IMG/VR virus record: IMGVR_UViG_3300033145_002632
Coordinates: 1 to 20,025 of that record
Direction: 5' to 3' (one strand)
Origin: a virus
Length of the DNA: 20,025 nt
The position numbers and the translations under genes were made by a program. Positions 1-7,100 of the stretch are shown here, piece after piece (position 1 is the stretch's first letter; each line of letters begins with the position of its first letter). Under the pieces are notes generated by a model, which made no database searches, was not told the DNA's origin, and worked only from the letters and a program-made list of their open reading frames with translations.

Positions 1-533
1 TTGAATCCAGCTTCTTTCAATCTTTGAAAAAACATTTTTCTTTCTGAAAATAAAGGGACATTTGGTTCAAAAAATGTTTTTTCATTCGTGTTGGTAACAC
101 TTAATTGGAATGTATGTAAATTGGGATTTAGTGGGCAATCATAAGTACTTGCTGTTTTTGTAGAAAATAGAATATGTATTCCAAAACCATTTGTTATTTC
201 CAACATTGTTTTAGTATATTTGTATTTTCTTTCAAATATGGAGAAAGGATCAGCCATTCCACCACAATGCCATGTTATTTTATCTAATAATAAAACATCC
301 AAAACACTTTTTTCATTATAATCATTTTTTTCATATATTTTCTCCAATTTATTTTTAAAAGATTTAAAATTTATAACCCCCGTTTTATTTTGATTTTTAT
401 TTGGATTAAAACGATTTTTTGCAAAACAATAAACACAATTAAATGTACAATCGTAATAAGTATCTGCGCATAAAGGTAATCCACATATGGCAAATTTGGA
501 AGATACTGACAATATACCTGAAAGCCGTGTCAT
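1..533 (-). CDS. Radical SAM domain protein (partial, runs off window start)
   Basis: Reading leftward from an ATG at 533, the frame stays open for 177 codons to the window edge, so the C-terminal part is missing. Residues 29-36 read CTFNCVYC, the C-x3-C-x2-C motif that binds the [4Fe-4S] cluster in radical SAM enzymes; two more cysteines lie just upstream (17 and 22). These enzymes cleave S-adenosylmethionine to start radical chemistry on a substrate; the substrate here cannot be told. The ATG overlaps the helicase stop codon (ATGA on the minus strand), so it is probably translationally coupled to the helicase and made in the same transcript. Possible roles known for phage radical SAM proteins include base modification and spore-photoproduct-lyase-like repair, but neither is shown. 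The superfamily call is good; the specific function is unknown. Confidence 0.75.
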   Translation of the reverse strand, partial: MTRLSGILSVSSKFAICGLPLCADTYYDCTFNCVYCFAKNRFNPNKNQNKTGVINFKSFKNKLEKIYEKNDYNEKSVLDVLLLDKITWHCGGMADPFSIFERKYKYTKTMLEITNGFGIHILFSTKTASTYDCPLNPNLHTFQLSVTNTNEKTFFEPNVPLFSERKMFFQRLKEAGF

Positions 534-1897
534 TTTTTACTTTCCCTTTTTATTGGATATGAATATAAACAGAATTGACCTATTGCCAAACATTGTCCTA
601 TTACCTGTGGGTATCCCGTTTTTCCATTTCTATTGGCAAAACAACCTATGATTGCTTCTCCATGTGGCTCATATTCATCATTTGTGCCAATAAAAAATCC
701 TATATCAATATTACCAAACTTCCTTTTATCCTCAGCTAAATGCCTACCTTCTAATTTACCTTTCAAAATCATCGTTCGAATACCCTCATCATTCACCTGG
801 GACATCGTAACCATAACTAATTTTCTATCATCTGCAATTTTTTTCAAATAAATATAAGTGTCATTTATCGAATCCCTTGTTTGTTTACTTGAATCTATTG
901 GAGCCATTATATCAGCATAATCTGTTATACAGACATCAATTTTTATGTTTTCTATCGTTTCGACCTGCTCCAAAAATGAATCAAGTTTAGCTGGAGAACA
1001 AGAACCCATTGGATATTTTTGAACGATGAGCCTTCCTGAATAACGTTGGAATGTTTCCCTATTTTTCTTAACCAATTCTTTATTAAATACACTTTGCCAT
1101 TTCTTTCTTATTGTTTTTTTCTTTCCATCTTTGAATATTGAAACCTCCAATTCTTCTGGTTTTTCACTATGAGAAATTAACCCTCCAATCATCATATCAT
1201 ATCGGATAATAGTATCATCAAGTGAATTTTCATGACTAACGTGGACAACGTTCAAACCTTCTCGTAATGCTCTGTACGCAAGATAATGACCAAACCAAGA
1301 TTTACCCCCTTTGTAAATACCCGCAATAGCTATAAAATCAGTTCGTTTAATGAAAACACACTTATCGATATTTGGTATATTAAGTTTAAACAACCTTTCT
1401 GGTTTTTCTTTTCGCACAATTTCATCGGAGAAAAAATCTATCCCAATCTGTTGTGAATGAATACCTGCTTTTAACGTCTGCTGCATCAAAAACTGGGCTT
1501 CATCAAAATTACCATGTTCAACCAAATTGGCAAAATCAAAAGTAGCCTTGATATATGTTTTTGAACGGATAAAATCATTTAATCTTGATAAAATATATTC
1601 TTTATCGGGTTCAATTGTAAATCTTTCATTTAAATATTCCAAATACCGTGAAATGATATTAGATAATTCTGCATCAATGGTTTCGGTATATTTTATAAAT
1701 TCATCATGAAAATGGTTACCGGGAGCTTTTTTAAATTTATTATAATAATTACATACAATTTTATAAACCTCATAAATGTGTTTTACAGTAAAAAATTCCA
1801 TTGGTATTTGACCAACGATTAATTTGACAAAATCATCGTTGGTAATTGATAAATAGATCAAACTATCTTGTAGGTGTTCCGAGATTCTTTCTGTCAT
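530..1897 (-). CDS. DnaB-like replicative DNA helicase
   Basis: A 455-residue protein with a helical N-terminal region (about 1-160) and a RecA-fold C-terminal ATPase, the layout and length of DnaB/T4 gp41 helicases. Visible motifs are Walker A (GIYKGGKS, about residue 207), a Walker B strand ending in TDYADIM, the sensor-like TMSQVN, and a late ANRNGKTG segment where the arginine finger lies in the family. It should unwind DNA at the phage fork as a hexamer. I chose the ATG at 1897 (MTERISEH) because AAAAGGATAT lies just upstream of it; an in-frame ATG at 1924 has no such site and sits inside a hairpin. It is transcribed away from the other replication genes, from the symmetric promoter at 2052-2103. 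No primase domain is fused to it and no primase gene is in the window. Confidence 0.88.
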   Translation of the reverse strand: MTERISEHLQDSLIYLSITNDDFVKLIVGQIPMEFFTVKHIYEVYKIVCNYYNKFKKAPGNHFHDEFIKYTETIDAELSNIISRYLEYLNERFTIEPDKEYILSRLNDFIRSKTYIKATFDFANLVEHGNFDEAQFLMQQTLKAGIHSQQIGIDFFSDEIVRKEKPERLFKLNIPNIDKCVFIKRTDFIAIAGIYKGGKSWFGHYLAYRALREGLNVVHVSHENSLDDTIIRYDMMIGGLISHSEKPEELEVSIFKDGKKKTIRKKWQSVFNKELVKKNRETFQRYSGRLIVQKYPMGSCSPAKLDSFLEQVETIENIKIDVCITDYADIMAPIDSSKQTRDSINDTYIYLKKIADDRKLVMVTMSQVNDEGIRTMILKGKLEGRHLAEDKRKFGNIDIGFFIGTNDEYEPHGEAIIGCFANRNGKTGYPQVIGQCLAIGQFCLYSYPIKRESKK

Positions 1898-1917
1898 TTT
1901 ATATCCTTTTAATTTTG

Positions 1918-1945
1918 GGGGCATATATTTTAATATATATGCCCC
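1918..1945. repeat. Perfect 11-bp inverted repeat upstream of the helicase
   Basis: Arms GGGGCATATAT (1918-1928) and ATATATGCCCC (1935-1945) are perfectly complementary around a 6-base loop. In the leftward helicase mRNA this would be a 5'-leader hairpin about 20 bases before the start codon, just upstream of the ribosome binding site. No T-run follows in either direction that would make it a clear intrinsic terminator. It may be a regulator binding site or an mRNA-stabilising or translation-controlling hairpin. Confidence 0.6.
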
Positions 1946-2052
1946 AATAAAAATATTTTATAAATAGTGAAAATTTCCATTGGTAAAATCATCGTTGGTA
2001 ATTGATAAATAGATCAAAAATAAAAATATTTTATAAATAGTGAAAATTTTCC
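1946..2052. repeat. AT-rich direct repeats flanking a copied helicase-gene segment
   Basis: A 33-base AT-rich sequence beginning AATAAAAATATTTTATAA occurs at 1946-1978 and again, with one extra T, at 2019-2052. Between them, 1985-2018 is an exact 34-base copy of 1829-1862, which lies inside the helicase gene. The 11 bases before the copy (1975-1985, TTCCATTGGTA) match 1796-1806, so the copy is a helicase-gene segment with about 22 bases removed. The arrangement looks like a local duplication. Being AT-rich, repeated and between divergent replication genes, it is also a candidate replication origin; that function is inference. Confidence 0.7.
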
Positions 2053-2103
2053 TTGCTTTTTAATAACAAACATAATATATTTTATTTCAGAACGAAAAGC
2101 AAG
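2052..2103. promoter_or_regulatory. Symmetric bidirectional promoter
   Basis: Plus strand: TTGCTT (2053-2058), 17 bases, TATATT (2076-2081). Minus strand: TTGCTT (2102-2097), 17 bases, TATATT (2079-2074). Both -10 elements share the palindrome AATATATT (2074-2081), and the outer arms CTTGCTTTT (2052-2060) and AAAAGCAAG (2095-2103) form a 9-bp inverted repeat with exactly the same centre. The elements fit sigma-70-type spacing. Rightward transcription would serve the block starting at 2146, leftward transcription the helicase. Since each -35 lies in the other promoter's start region, only one polymerase could bind at a time. A palindromic repressor site is an alternative or additional reading. 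Confidence 0.65.
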
Positions 2104-2145
2104 AGAAATTTAAAATTATAACAATTCCGGTAAAAGGGGGTTGAA

Positions 2146-2349
2146 ATGAGGAAGCAAGGGGGTGTTTCAAAGATGGGAGTTGATAGCAAGAAATTTAAAA
2201 TTGCTCTAATTAAAGCAGGTATGTCTATGAAAGAATTTTGCAAATCACGAAACATAGAATATTCCGAATTTAATTTGGCGATTAATGGTTTTAGTAAAAT
2301 GAAAGAGAGTTCTGAAAAGGCTGTCAGAGATTTTCTTTCACAGAAATAA
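2146..2349 (+). CDS. Small helix-turn-helix-like protein
   Basis: A 67-residue basic protein starting after AAAAGGGGG. The central part (GMSMKEFCKSRNIEYSEF and the following helix) resembles the helix-turn-helix of small phage regulators: a short helix, a turn, and a recognition-like helix, ending in a helical segment with an FLSQ motif. It is the first gene after the symmetric promoter, a typical place for a regulator acting on that promoter or on an early switch. A second ATG at 2173 (MGVDSKKF) would give a 58-residue form but has a weaker upstream site. The DNA-binding role is inferred from pattern and position only. Confidence 0.55.
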   Translation: MRKQGGVSKMGVDSKKFKIALIKAGMSMKEFCKSRNIEYSEFNLAINGFSKMKESSEKAVRDFLSQK

Positions 2350-2378
2350 TTAAACGCATTCGAAAAGGAGAAATCAAA

Positions 2379-3152
2379 ATGAAAGTGGGGATTGAGGATG
2401 ATGTAATTGGCAGATCTGTATTTTTTGAGGTAAATGAGAAAGATGTTGAAAACGTCGAAGATATTGGAGAATATGAAGGGAAAATCATTTCTGTCACAGT
2501 CACTGGTACCTATTTTATTGAAGATATGAATGGAAATGAATGGGAATTAGCTGATGGTGAATTTTCCTTTGTTGATGAGGATGAAGATTCCGAAGGCGAA
2601 TTAAAGGATCAGGAACTTGAGGATGAATTGGAAGAAGAATCTGAAAATGAACTGGTAAATGAATTGGAAGAAAATAATACTCTTTCAGAGGAAATAAATA
2701 TCGATGAAATGGATTTTGTTCAACTGAAAGCATATATTAAGGAAAACAAAATTTCGGTTCCTTTTTTTGCTTATAAAAAAGAAGAAACCCTTCGCAAAGC
2801 AATTTTAAATGCCATTGGCATTGAGGAGGAACCAAAGAAATCCGAATCAAAGAAAAGCAAAGAAAAGGCAGTTTTACCTCCACGGAAGCCGCAACCTCAA
2901 GTAAAGAAGGAGCCATCTACTTCTCGATCCAGCAAAACAAAAAAGAAAACAGAAAAAAAGGAAAAAACAGAAAAAGTAAGGAAATTAACAAAATATGATA
3001 TTATAGCGGATATGATTCTTTTGGAAAAAACACAGGATGATATACTTGGAAAACTCGGTTCTGAATTTCCAAATGCCTCTGAGAAAGAGAATGCTTTTCA
3101 ACTCGGTAGGGCAGTACGTTTTGCAAAAAGACTTGGTATAAAAGTTAAATAA
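2379..3152 (+). CDS. Acidic/basic two-linker protein with SAP/Rho-N-like segment
   Basis: I do not recognise this 257-residue protein as a whole. Four parts can be seen. Residues 1-70 look beta-rich. Residues 70-105 are strongly acidic. Residues about 108-147 (from EMDFVQLKAYIKENKI to the LRKAILNAIG segment) resemble a SAP or Rho-N helix-extended-helix motif, which often binds nucleic acid. A Lys/Ser/Pro-rich basic linker follows at 150-195, then a helical C-terminal domain (about 198-257). AAAAGGAG precedes the ATG. It lies immediately before the sliding clamp, so a role in DNA replication or genome organisation is plausible. The long charged linkers suggest a flexible protein that tethers partners or DNA. 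Confidence 0.6.
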   Translation: MKVGIEDDVIGRSVFFEVNEKDVENVEDIGEYEGKIISVTVTGTYFIEDMNGNEWELADGEFSFVDEDEDSEGELKDQELEDELEEESENELVNELEENNTLSEEINIDEMDFVQLKAYIKENKISVPFFAYKKEETLRKAILNAIGIEEEPKKSESKKSKEKAVLPPRKPQPQVKKEPSTSRSSKTKKKTEKKEKTEKVRKLTKYDIIADMILLEKTQDDILGKLGSEFPNASEKENAFQLGRAVRFAKRLGIKVK

Positions 3153-3167
3153 ATAAAAGGGGCAAAA

Positions 3168-4199
3168 ATGAAAACTGCAAAGTTAAAAACACTATTGATT
3201 GATTTAGAACCAGCAGTATTAAAATCTGATGAGATTCCAATTTTAAAAACCATTTGTATTACCAATGATCGAATTTTATCATACAATACAATTATTGGTT
3301 GCTGTGTTTTTACTGATTTGTTTTCGGATTGGGATTCTGCCGTTTGTGTACCATTTATGAAATTGAAAACCTTTATTAATGGTGCACCTTCGGAAGATAT
3401 TGAATTTAAATTTGATGAGGATATTCTTTCTTTAAAATCTGGTAATTCCTCTGCAAAACTTCCACTTGAACCTGCTGATGATTTTCCTGATTTTACAGAT
3501 TTGGTAGAGAAGTCCAAGCAAAGTAGTAATTCAATAACAGATGATTTTGTGCGGGGACTGAAAGCCTGCTTGCCGTTTACAGCAAAAAGATCGTCAAGAA
3601 TAGTTTTACAAGGTATTCATGTCGCTGGAAATGAGGTTATTTCTACGGATGGTATTAAAATAGCATTATATCAAATATCTGAATGTCAGTTGGAAAAGGA
3701 TTTGAACTTTACTATTCCTTTTGAAATGGGTAAAGTTTTGAAAGGATCGGATTCAATTTATTTTGATGATGAAAAGATTGCTATTGTCAATGGAAATGTT
3801 ATTTATTTTAGCGGTTTGCTATCTGGTGATTTTCCAGACGTTACAAAATATTTTCCAAAAGTAAAAAAGTTTATTCATTTTCCAAAAGATGAAATGAAGG
3901 TGGCTTTAAAAAAAGTTGGTGATTTTTCAGAAGAAGGACTGGAAGATGCTGAATGTGAATTATCATTTGAGGATGGTATTCAAATCAAATATTTGGGTAA
4001 TGTTGCTCAAGTAGAGGAATATTTTGATTTTGGTGGAAAATTACCAAACCAGAAATTTAAGCTAAATCCATATCATTTTGAAAAGATATTGCAATATTGT
4101 GACCGATTCGCTTTTGTTGAAAGGGACTCATTGGATATTCTTTATGCTGTATCTGATAATGGTAAATTTAAATGTTTGCTATCTCTTGATAGAGTATAA
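3168..4199 (+). CDS. DNA polymerase sliding clamp (beta-clamp type)
   Basis: The 343-residue length and the internal pattern match the bacterial DnaN beta clamp, a ring that tethers the polymerase to DNA. The segment GIHVAGNEVISTDGIKIALY (about 153-172) matches the conserved clamp strand that ends in a TDG-x-R/K-L/I-A motif. SGLLSGDFPDVTKYFP near residue 218 matches the G-x-FP-D-Y segment at the second/third domain boundary. The C-terminal third has the expected alternation of strands but diverges from cellular clamps. AAAGGGGC precedes the ATG. It sits in the same transcription unit as the polymerase and clamp loader, which would load and use it. The protein is slightly shorter than the ~366 residues of E. 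coli DnaN. Confidence 0.85.
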   Translation: MKTAKLKTLLIDLEPAVLKSDEIPILKTICITNDRILSYNTIIGCCVFTDLFSDWDSAVCVPFMKLKTFINGAPSEDIEFKFDEDILSLKSGNSSAKLPLEPADDFPDFTDLVEKSKQSSNSITDDFVRGLKACLPFTAKRSSRIVLQGIHVAGNEVISTDGIKIALYQISECQLEKDLNFTIPFEMGKVLKGSDSIYFDDEKIAIVNGNVIYFSGLLSGDFPDVTKYFPKVKKFIHFPKDEMKVALKKVGDFSEEGLEDAECELSFEDGIQIKYLGNVAQVEEYFDFGGKLPNQKFKLNPYHFEKILQYCDRFAFVERDSLDILYAVSDNGKFKCLLSLDRV

Positions 4200-4204
4200 T
4201 AAAA

Positions 4205-4307
4205 AGCGCGGCGGTGGCAGGACAGTAACAATCCTGAAAATGATTGTCGTAGGTTCCCATTCTGAGGCAACCGAAAAACCCACTTAGTAGAACCTGCCCG
4301 CCGTGCT
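4205..4307 (+). ncRNA. Structured RNA, tRNA-like ends (copy 1)
   Basis: Ends pair as a 10-bp helix: AGCGCGGCGG (4205-4214) with CCGCCGTGCT (4298-4307), one G-T pair. After a 3-base linker beginning TG comes a hairpin, CAGGA (4218-4222) with TCCTG (4232-4236), in the position of a tRNA D arm. Further inside, GGTTCCC (4252-4258) can pair with GGCAACC (4266-4272) across a 7-base loop with one C-C mismatch; alternatively AGGTTC can pair with GAACCT near the 3' end. The same closing helix and D-arm-like hairpin occur at 18967-19075, with paired changes that keep the helices. It fills the only sizeable gap between the clamp gene and the gene at 4326. No canonical anticodon or T arm is formed, so I do not call it a tRNA. 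Confidence 0.6.
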
Positions 4308-4325
4308 AAAGAAAAGGAGAGAAAA

Positions 4326-4664
4326 ATGAGAAGAATAACTCTTAAACAGCTTTTAAAGGCTGGGGCTTATTGTGAAGTGACTGATTCGTTCAAGGTAAGA
4401 TTTGGAAAGAGTTGTACTATACTTGAATTTATGAAATGGATAAAGGAAGTGGGTGAACTTGGTTGGTTTGGATGGTTTGTTTGCCAAGTATTAATTTCGT
4501 GCAAACCAAATATGCACTGTGAGGATTGCATAGCATATAAAGTGAAATATGTTGGCAAAAAGATGGGATATGACCCATTGTTTTCTTGGTTTAGTAAAAA
4601 TACAGCCAAAGCTGCCACTAATCGTGCTGAGCATATTATTGATAAAATAAAAAAGGAAAAATAA
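4326..4664 (+). CDS. Small phage protein of unknown function, Cys-containing
   Basis: A 112-residue protein starting after AAAAGGAGA. Its first ~35 residues (RRITLKQLLKAGAYCEVTDS) resemble the opening of a recurrent family of short phage proteins with a leucine-rich ITLxQLxxAGAC-like start followed by a 'phenylalanine-x3-FG' segment; the biochemical role of that family is not known to me. The middle holds Trp-rich WFGWFVC and a cluster of cysteines (CKPNMHCEDC) that might bind metal. The C-terminus is basic and helical. It lies between the structured RNA and the DNA polymerase and ends three bases before the polymerase start, so it is probably co-transcribed with the replisome genes. Confidence 0.6.
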   Translation: MRRITLKQLLKAGAYCEVTDSFKVRFGKSCTILEFMKWIKEVGELGWFGWFVCQVLISCKPNMHCEDCIAYKVKYVGKKMGYDPLFSWFSKNTAKAATNRAEHIIDKIKKEK

Positions 4665-4667
4665 ACA

Positions 4668-7100
4668 ATGTCTTTTTTCTTTGACCCATCTGAAATTTCT
4701 GGTAAAAAGGCAACAAAAAAATCATTTATAGTTGATCCTTGCAAAATTTGTGGATTGTTCAAAGGTTGTATTTCACCAAAAATGAAATCATATGGTGGAA
4801 ATAAAAAGCGGATATTAGCTCTTGGGGAAGCTCCCGGCAAGGATGAGGATGAGTTTATTGATAAGGAAACGAAAGAAAAGGGACGTGGTTTCGTAGGCAA
4901 ATCCGGTAGACTTCTTACCTCAATTCTTGAGGATGTTGATATTGATTTTGATAAAGACTGTACTCGTAGCAATGTTTTACAATGCAGACCCCCCGGCAAT
5001 AAATTCCTGCCTGAAAAAGTTGAATATTGTTATCAGAGATTAGAAAAACAGATACAAGAATCAAAGCCAAAATTGATTCTTTGTCTTGGTTATGAAGCAA
5101 TAAAAAGAATAGCTGAAACTTCTATATTACCAACTACAATGGAAATTTTACATGGAATAGTATTTCCATCGAGAAAATATAACTGCTGGATTTCCTGTAA
5201 TTATCATCCTGCTTATATTCTTCGTAAACCGGGAATGGAAGATATTTTATATAGAGACATTAAAAATGCTTTGAGTTATTTAGATATGCCGATTTCGGAA
5301 TCACTTTTGGAGACTGGTGAAAATATAATATTAGAAGATAAGAATGATATTATTGGATTTCTTGAATCAATAACGAATATAAAGTCTGCTGTATCATTTG
5401 ATATTGAAACTTCTAAATTATCTCCATATGATAAAGACTCAGAATTGCTATCTATAGCGTTTTCATTTGATGAGAAAATTGGATATGTTTTTCTTCTAGA
5501 ACCAGTGGATAAGGATGTTTGGAAAGCTCTTGCACATTTTCTTGAATCTAAAACTCCAAAAATTTGCCATAGTGGCAAATTTGATGATTCCTGGGGTAAA
5601 GTCTTTTTCAAGAATTACATGAACAATCGGTACTGGGATACACAGTTGGCGGCTCATATACTCGATGAGCACCCTGATACCAAGTCTCTTGGATTCCAAA
5701 CATTCCTTACCACTGGTGATGAATATAAAGAAATGGTTAATCGGAAAAATATGAAAGAAGTATCAAAATCAATATTATGTAAATATAATTCATTAGATGC
5801 GAGATATACTTATTGTTTGTATAAAAAGCAAATAAAGCAGATTATAAAAGAAAACCTGTCTGATCCGAATAAATTTTTATTAGCTGGCGACAAGGCTCTT
5901 GCTCAATTGGAATTTAATGGAATAAAGATAGATAGGGATGCTTTTTATTACTATAAAGATGAAGTGGTTAATAAAAAATATAAAGAAGCAGTTCAATCTC
6001 TGCGGTCATCAGAATTAAATTCAATCTTTGCAAAAAAGAAAGGAAGGGATATAGATTTAAATTCACTGGTAGATTTAAAGTTCTTGTTTTTTAGGATGAT
6101 TAATGTTAAACCAGCATCTATAACAGAAAAAGGAAATCTACAACTAAATGAAGCATTTTTCAACCAATATTCTGATGACCCAGAGATTGGTGAATTCTGT
6201 TTAAATATGCTCGATTACAAATCAGTATTGAAAATGAAAACCACTTATATCAAAGCAATTGAAAATCATGTTGATGGCAATTGGTTTCTTCATCCAACTT
6301 ACAATTTATGGTCTACAGTTACTTATCGTTCAAGTTGTGATTCACCTAATTTACAAAACGTACCTAAACGGGATGAGGGGCAGGCAGAATTTAGAAAAGT
6401 ATTTATACCACGATTTGATTATTTACTTGATGCCGACCATAAAGGTTCTGAGGTAGTTATTCAAGCATTATTGGCAGATGATAGAACTTTAATTGAACAA
6501 TTGAAAAATGGGCTTGATCCACATAGATTCTGGGCAAGTAAATTATACCAAAAACCCGAAGAAAAAATTACAAAGAAATTACGATACAATGCAAAGAATG
6601 GTTTTATTTTCCCACTTATATATGGTAGTTACTATGTTACTATCGCAAAAAATTTAGGTTTGCCCGAAGATCATGTTAAAGAATGTGAGGATGAATTCTT
6701 TGACATGTATTGTGGGATTAATCAATATCAGCAAGAAAAGGTCCGGGAATATAATAAAAAGGGATATATAACAACACCACTTGGCTTTAGGCGACACGCT
6801 CCATTGTCGAGAAATCAAATTGTAAATTATCCAATTCAGTCTGTCTCGTTTCATTATTTACTTGATACATTAATAAAATTAGTTTCTTTGGTTATGCCGG
6901 ATTTAAAGATGAAAAGTTTACCTGTATTGCAAATACATGATAATGTTGTTTTTGATGTGGTGGAAAAGGAATTAGATGATTTGATTAATATTATTAATGA
7001 ATTAACTGAATATAAACCAAATTTCAAATTTGTAAAAGATTTAGCGATATCAGTAGAATATAATATAGGTAGAAATTGGTATGAAATGGAGGAATTATAA
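4668..7100 (+). CDS. Uracil-DNA glycosylase / 3'-5' exonuclease / family A DNA polymerase fusion
   Basis: An 810-residue replicative polymerase in three parts. Residues 25-205 match family 4 uracil-DNA glycosylase: four cysteines placed to bind an Fe-S cluster (C25, C28, C106, C121), GEAPGKDED (53-61), GFVGKSGRLL (74-83), CRPPGN (106-111) and NYHPAYILR (H180). Residues ~240-400 are a DnaQ-like proofreading exonuclease, with DIET (D245, E247), HSGKFDD, and the YNSLDARYT motif. The rest is a Pol I-type polymerase: motif A DADHKGSE (D588), O-helix R639-x3-K643-x2-F646 ending in YGS, and motif C IHDN (757-759). Motif C has Asn where Pol I has Glu (HDE), and motif A is less typical than DYSQIE, but both catalytic aspartates are present. 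There is no 5'-3' exonuclease domain. The stop overlaps the clamp-loader start. Confidence 0.9.
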   Translation: MSFFFDPSEISGKKATKKSFIVDPCKICGLFKGCISPKMKSYGGNKKRILALGEAPGKDEDEFIDKETKEKGRGFVGKSGRLLTSILEDVDIDFDKDCTRSNVLQCRPPGNKFLPEKVEYCYQRLEKQIQESKPKLILCLGYEAIKRIAETSILPTTMEILHGIVFPSRKYNCWISCNYHPAYILRKPGMEDILYRDIKNALSYLDMPISESLLETGENIILEDKNDIIGFLESITNIKSAVSFDIETSKLSPYDKDSELLSIAFSFDEKIGYVFLLEPVDKDVWKALAHFLESKTPKICHSGKFDDSWGKVFFKNYMNNRYWDTQLAAHILDEHPDTKSLGFQTFLTTGDEYKEMVNRKNMKEVSKSILCKYNSLDARYTYCLYKKQIKQIIKENLSDPNKFLLAGDKALAQLEFNGIKIDRDAFYYYKDEVVNKKYKEAVQSLRSSELNSIFAKKKGRDIDLNSLVDLKFLFFRMINVKPASITEKGNLQLNEAFFNQYSDDPEIGEFCLNMLDYKSVLKMKTTYIKAIENHVDGNWFLHPTYNLWSTVTYRSSCDSPNLQNVPKRDEGQAEFRKVFIPRFDYLLDADHKGSEVVIQALLADDRTLIEQLKNGLDPHRFWASKLYQKPEEKITKKLRYNAKNGFIFPLIYGSYYVTIAKNLGLPEDHVKECEDEFFDMYCGINQYQQEKVREYNKKGYITTPLGFRRHAPLSRNQIVNYPIQSVSFHYLLDTLIKLVSLVMPDLKMKSLPVLQIHDNVVFDVVEKELDDLINIINELTEYKPNFKFVKDLAISVEYNIGRNWYEMEEL

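Noticed and set aside
1918-1945. Intrinsic terminator.
   Set aside because: No T-run follows in either direction right after the stem, and no gene ends there.
4078-4287. Reading frame overlapping the end of the clamp gene and the first structured RNA.
   Set aside because: It is out of frame with the clamp, has no ribosome site, and most of its second half is the folded RNA.
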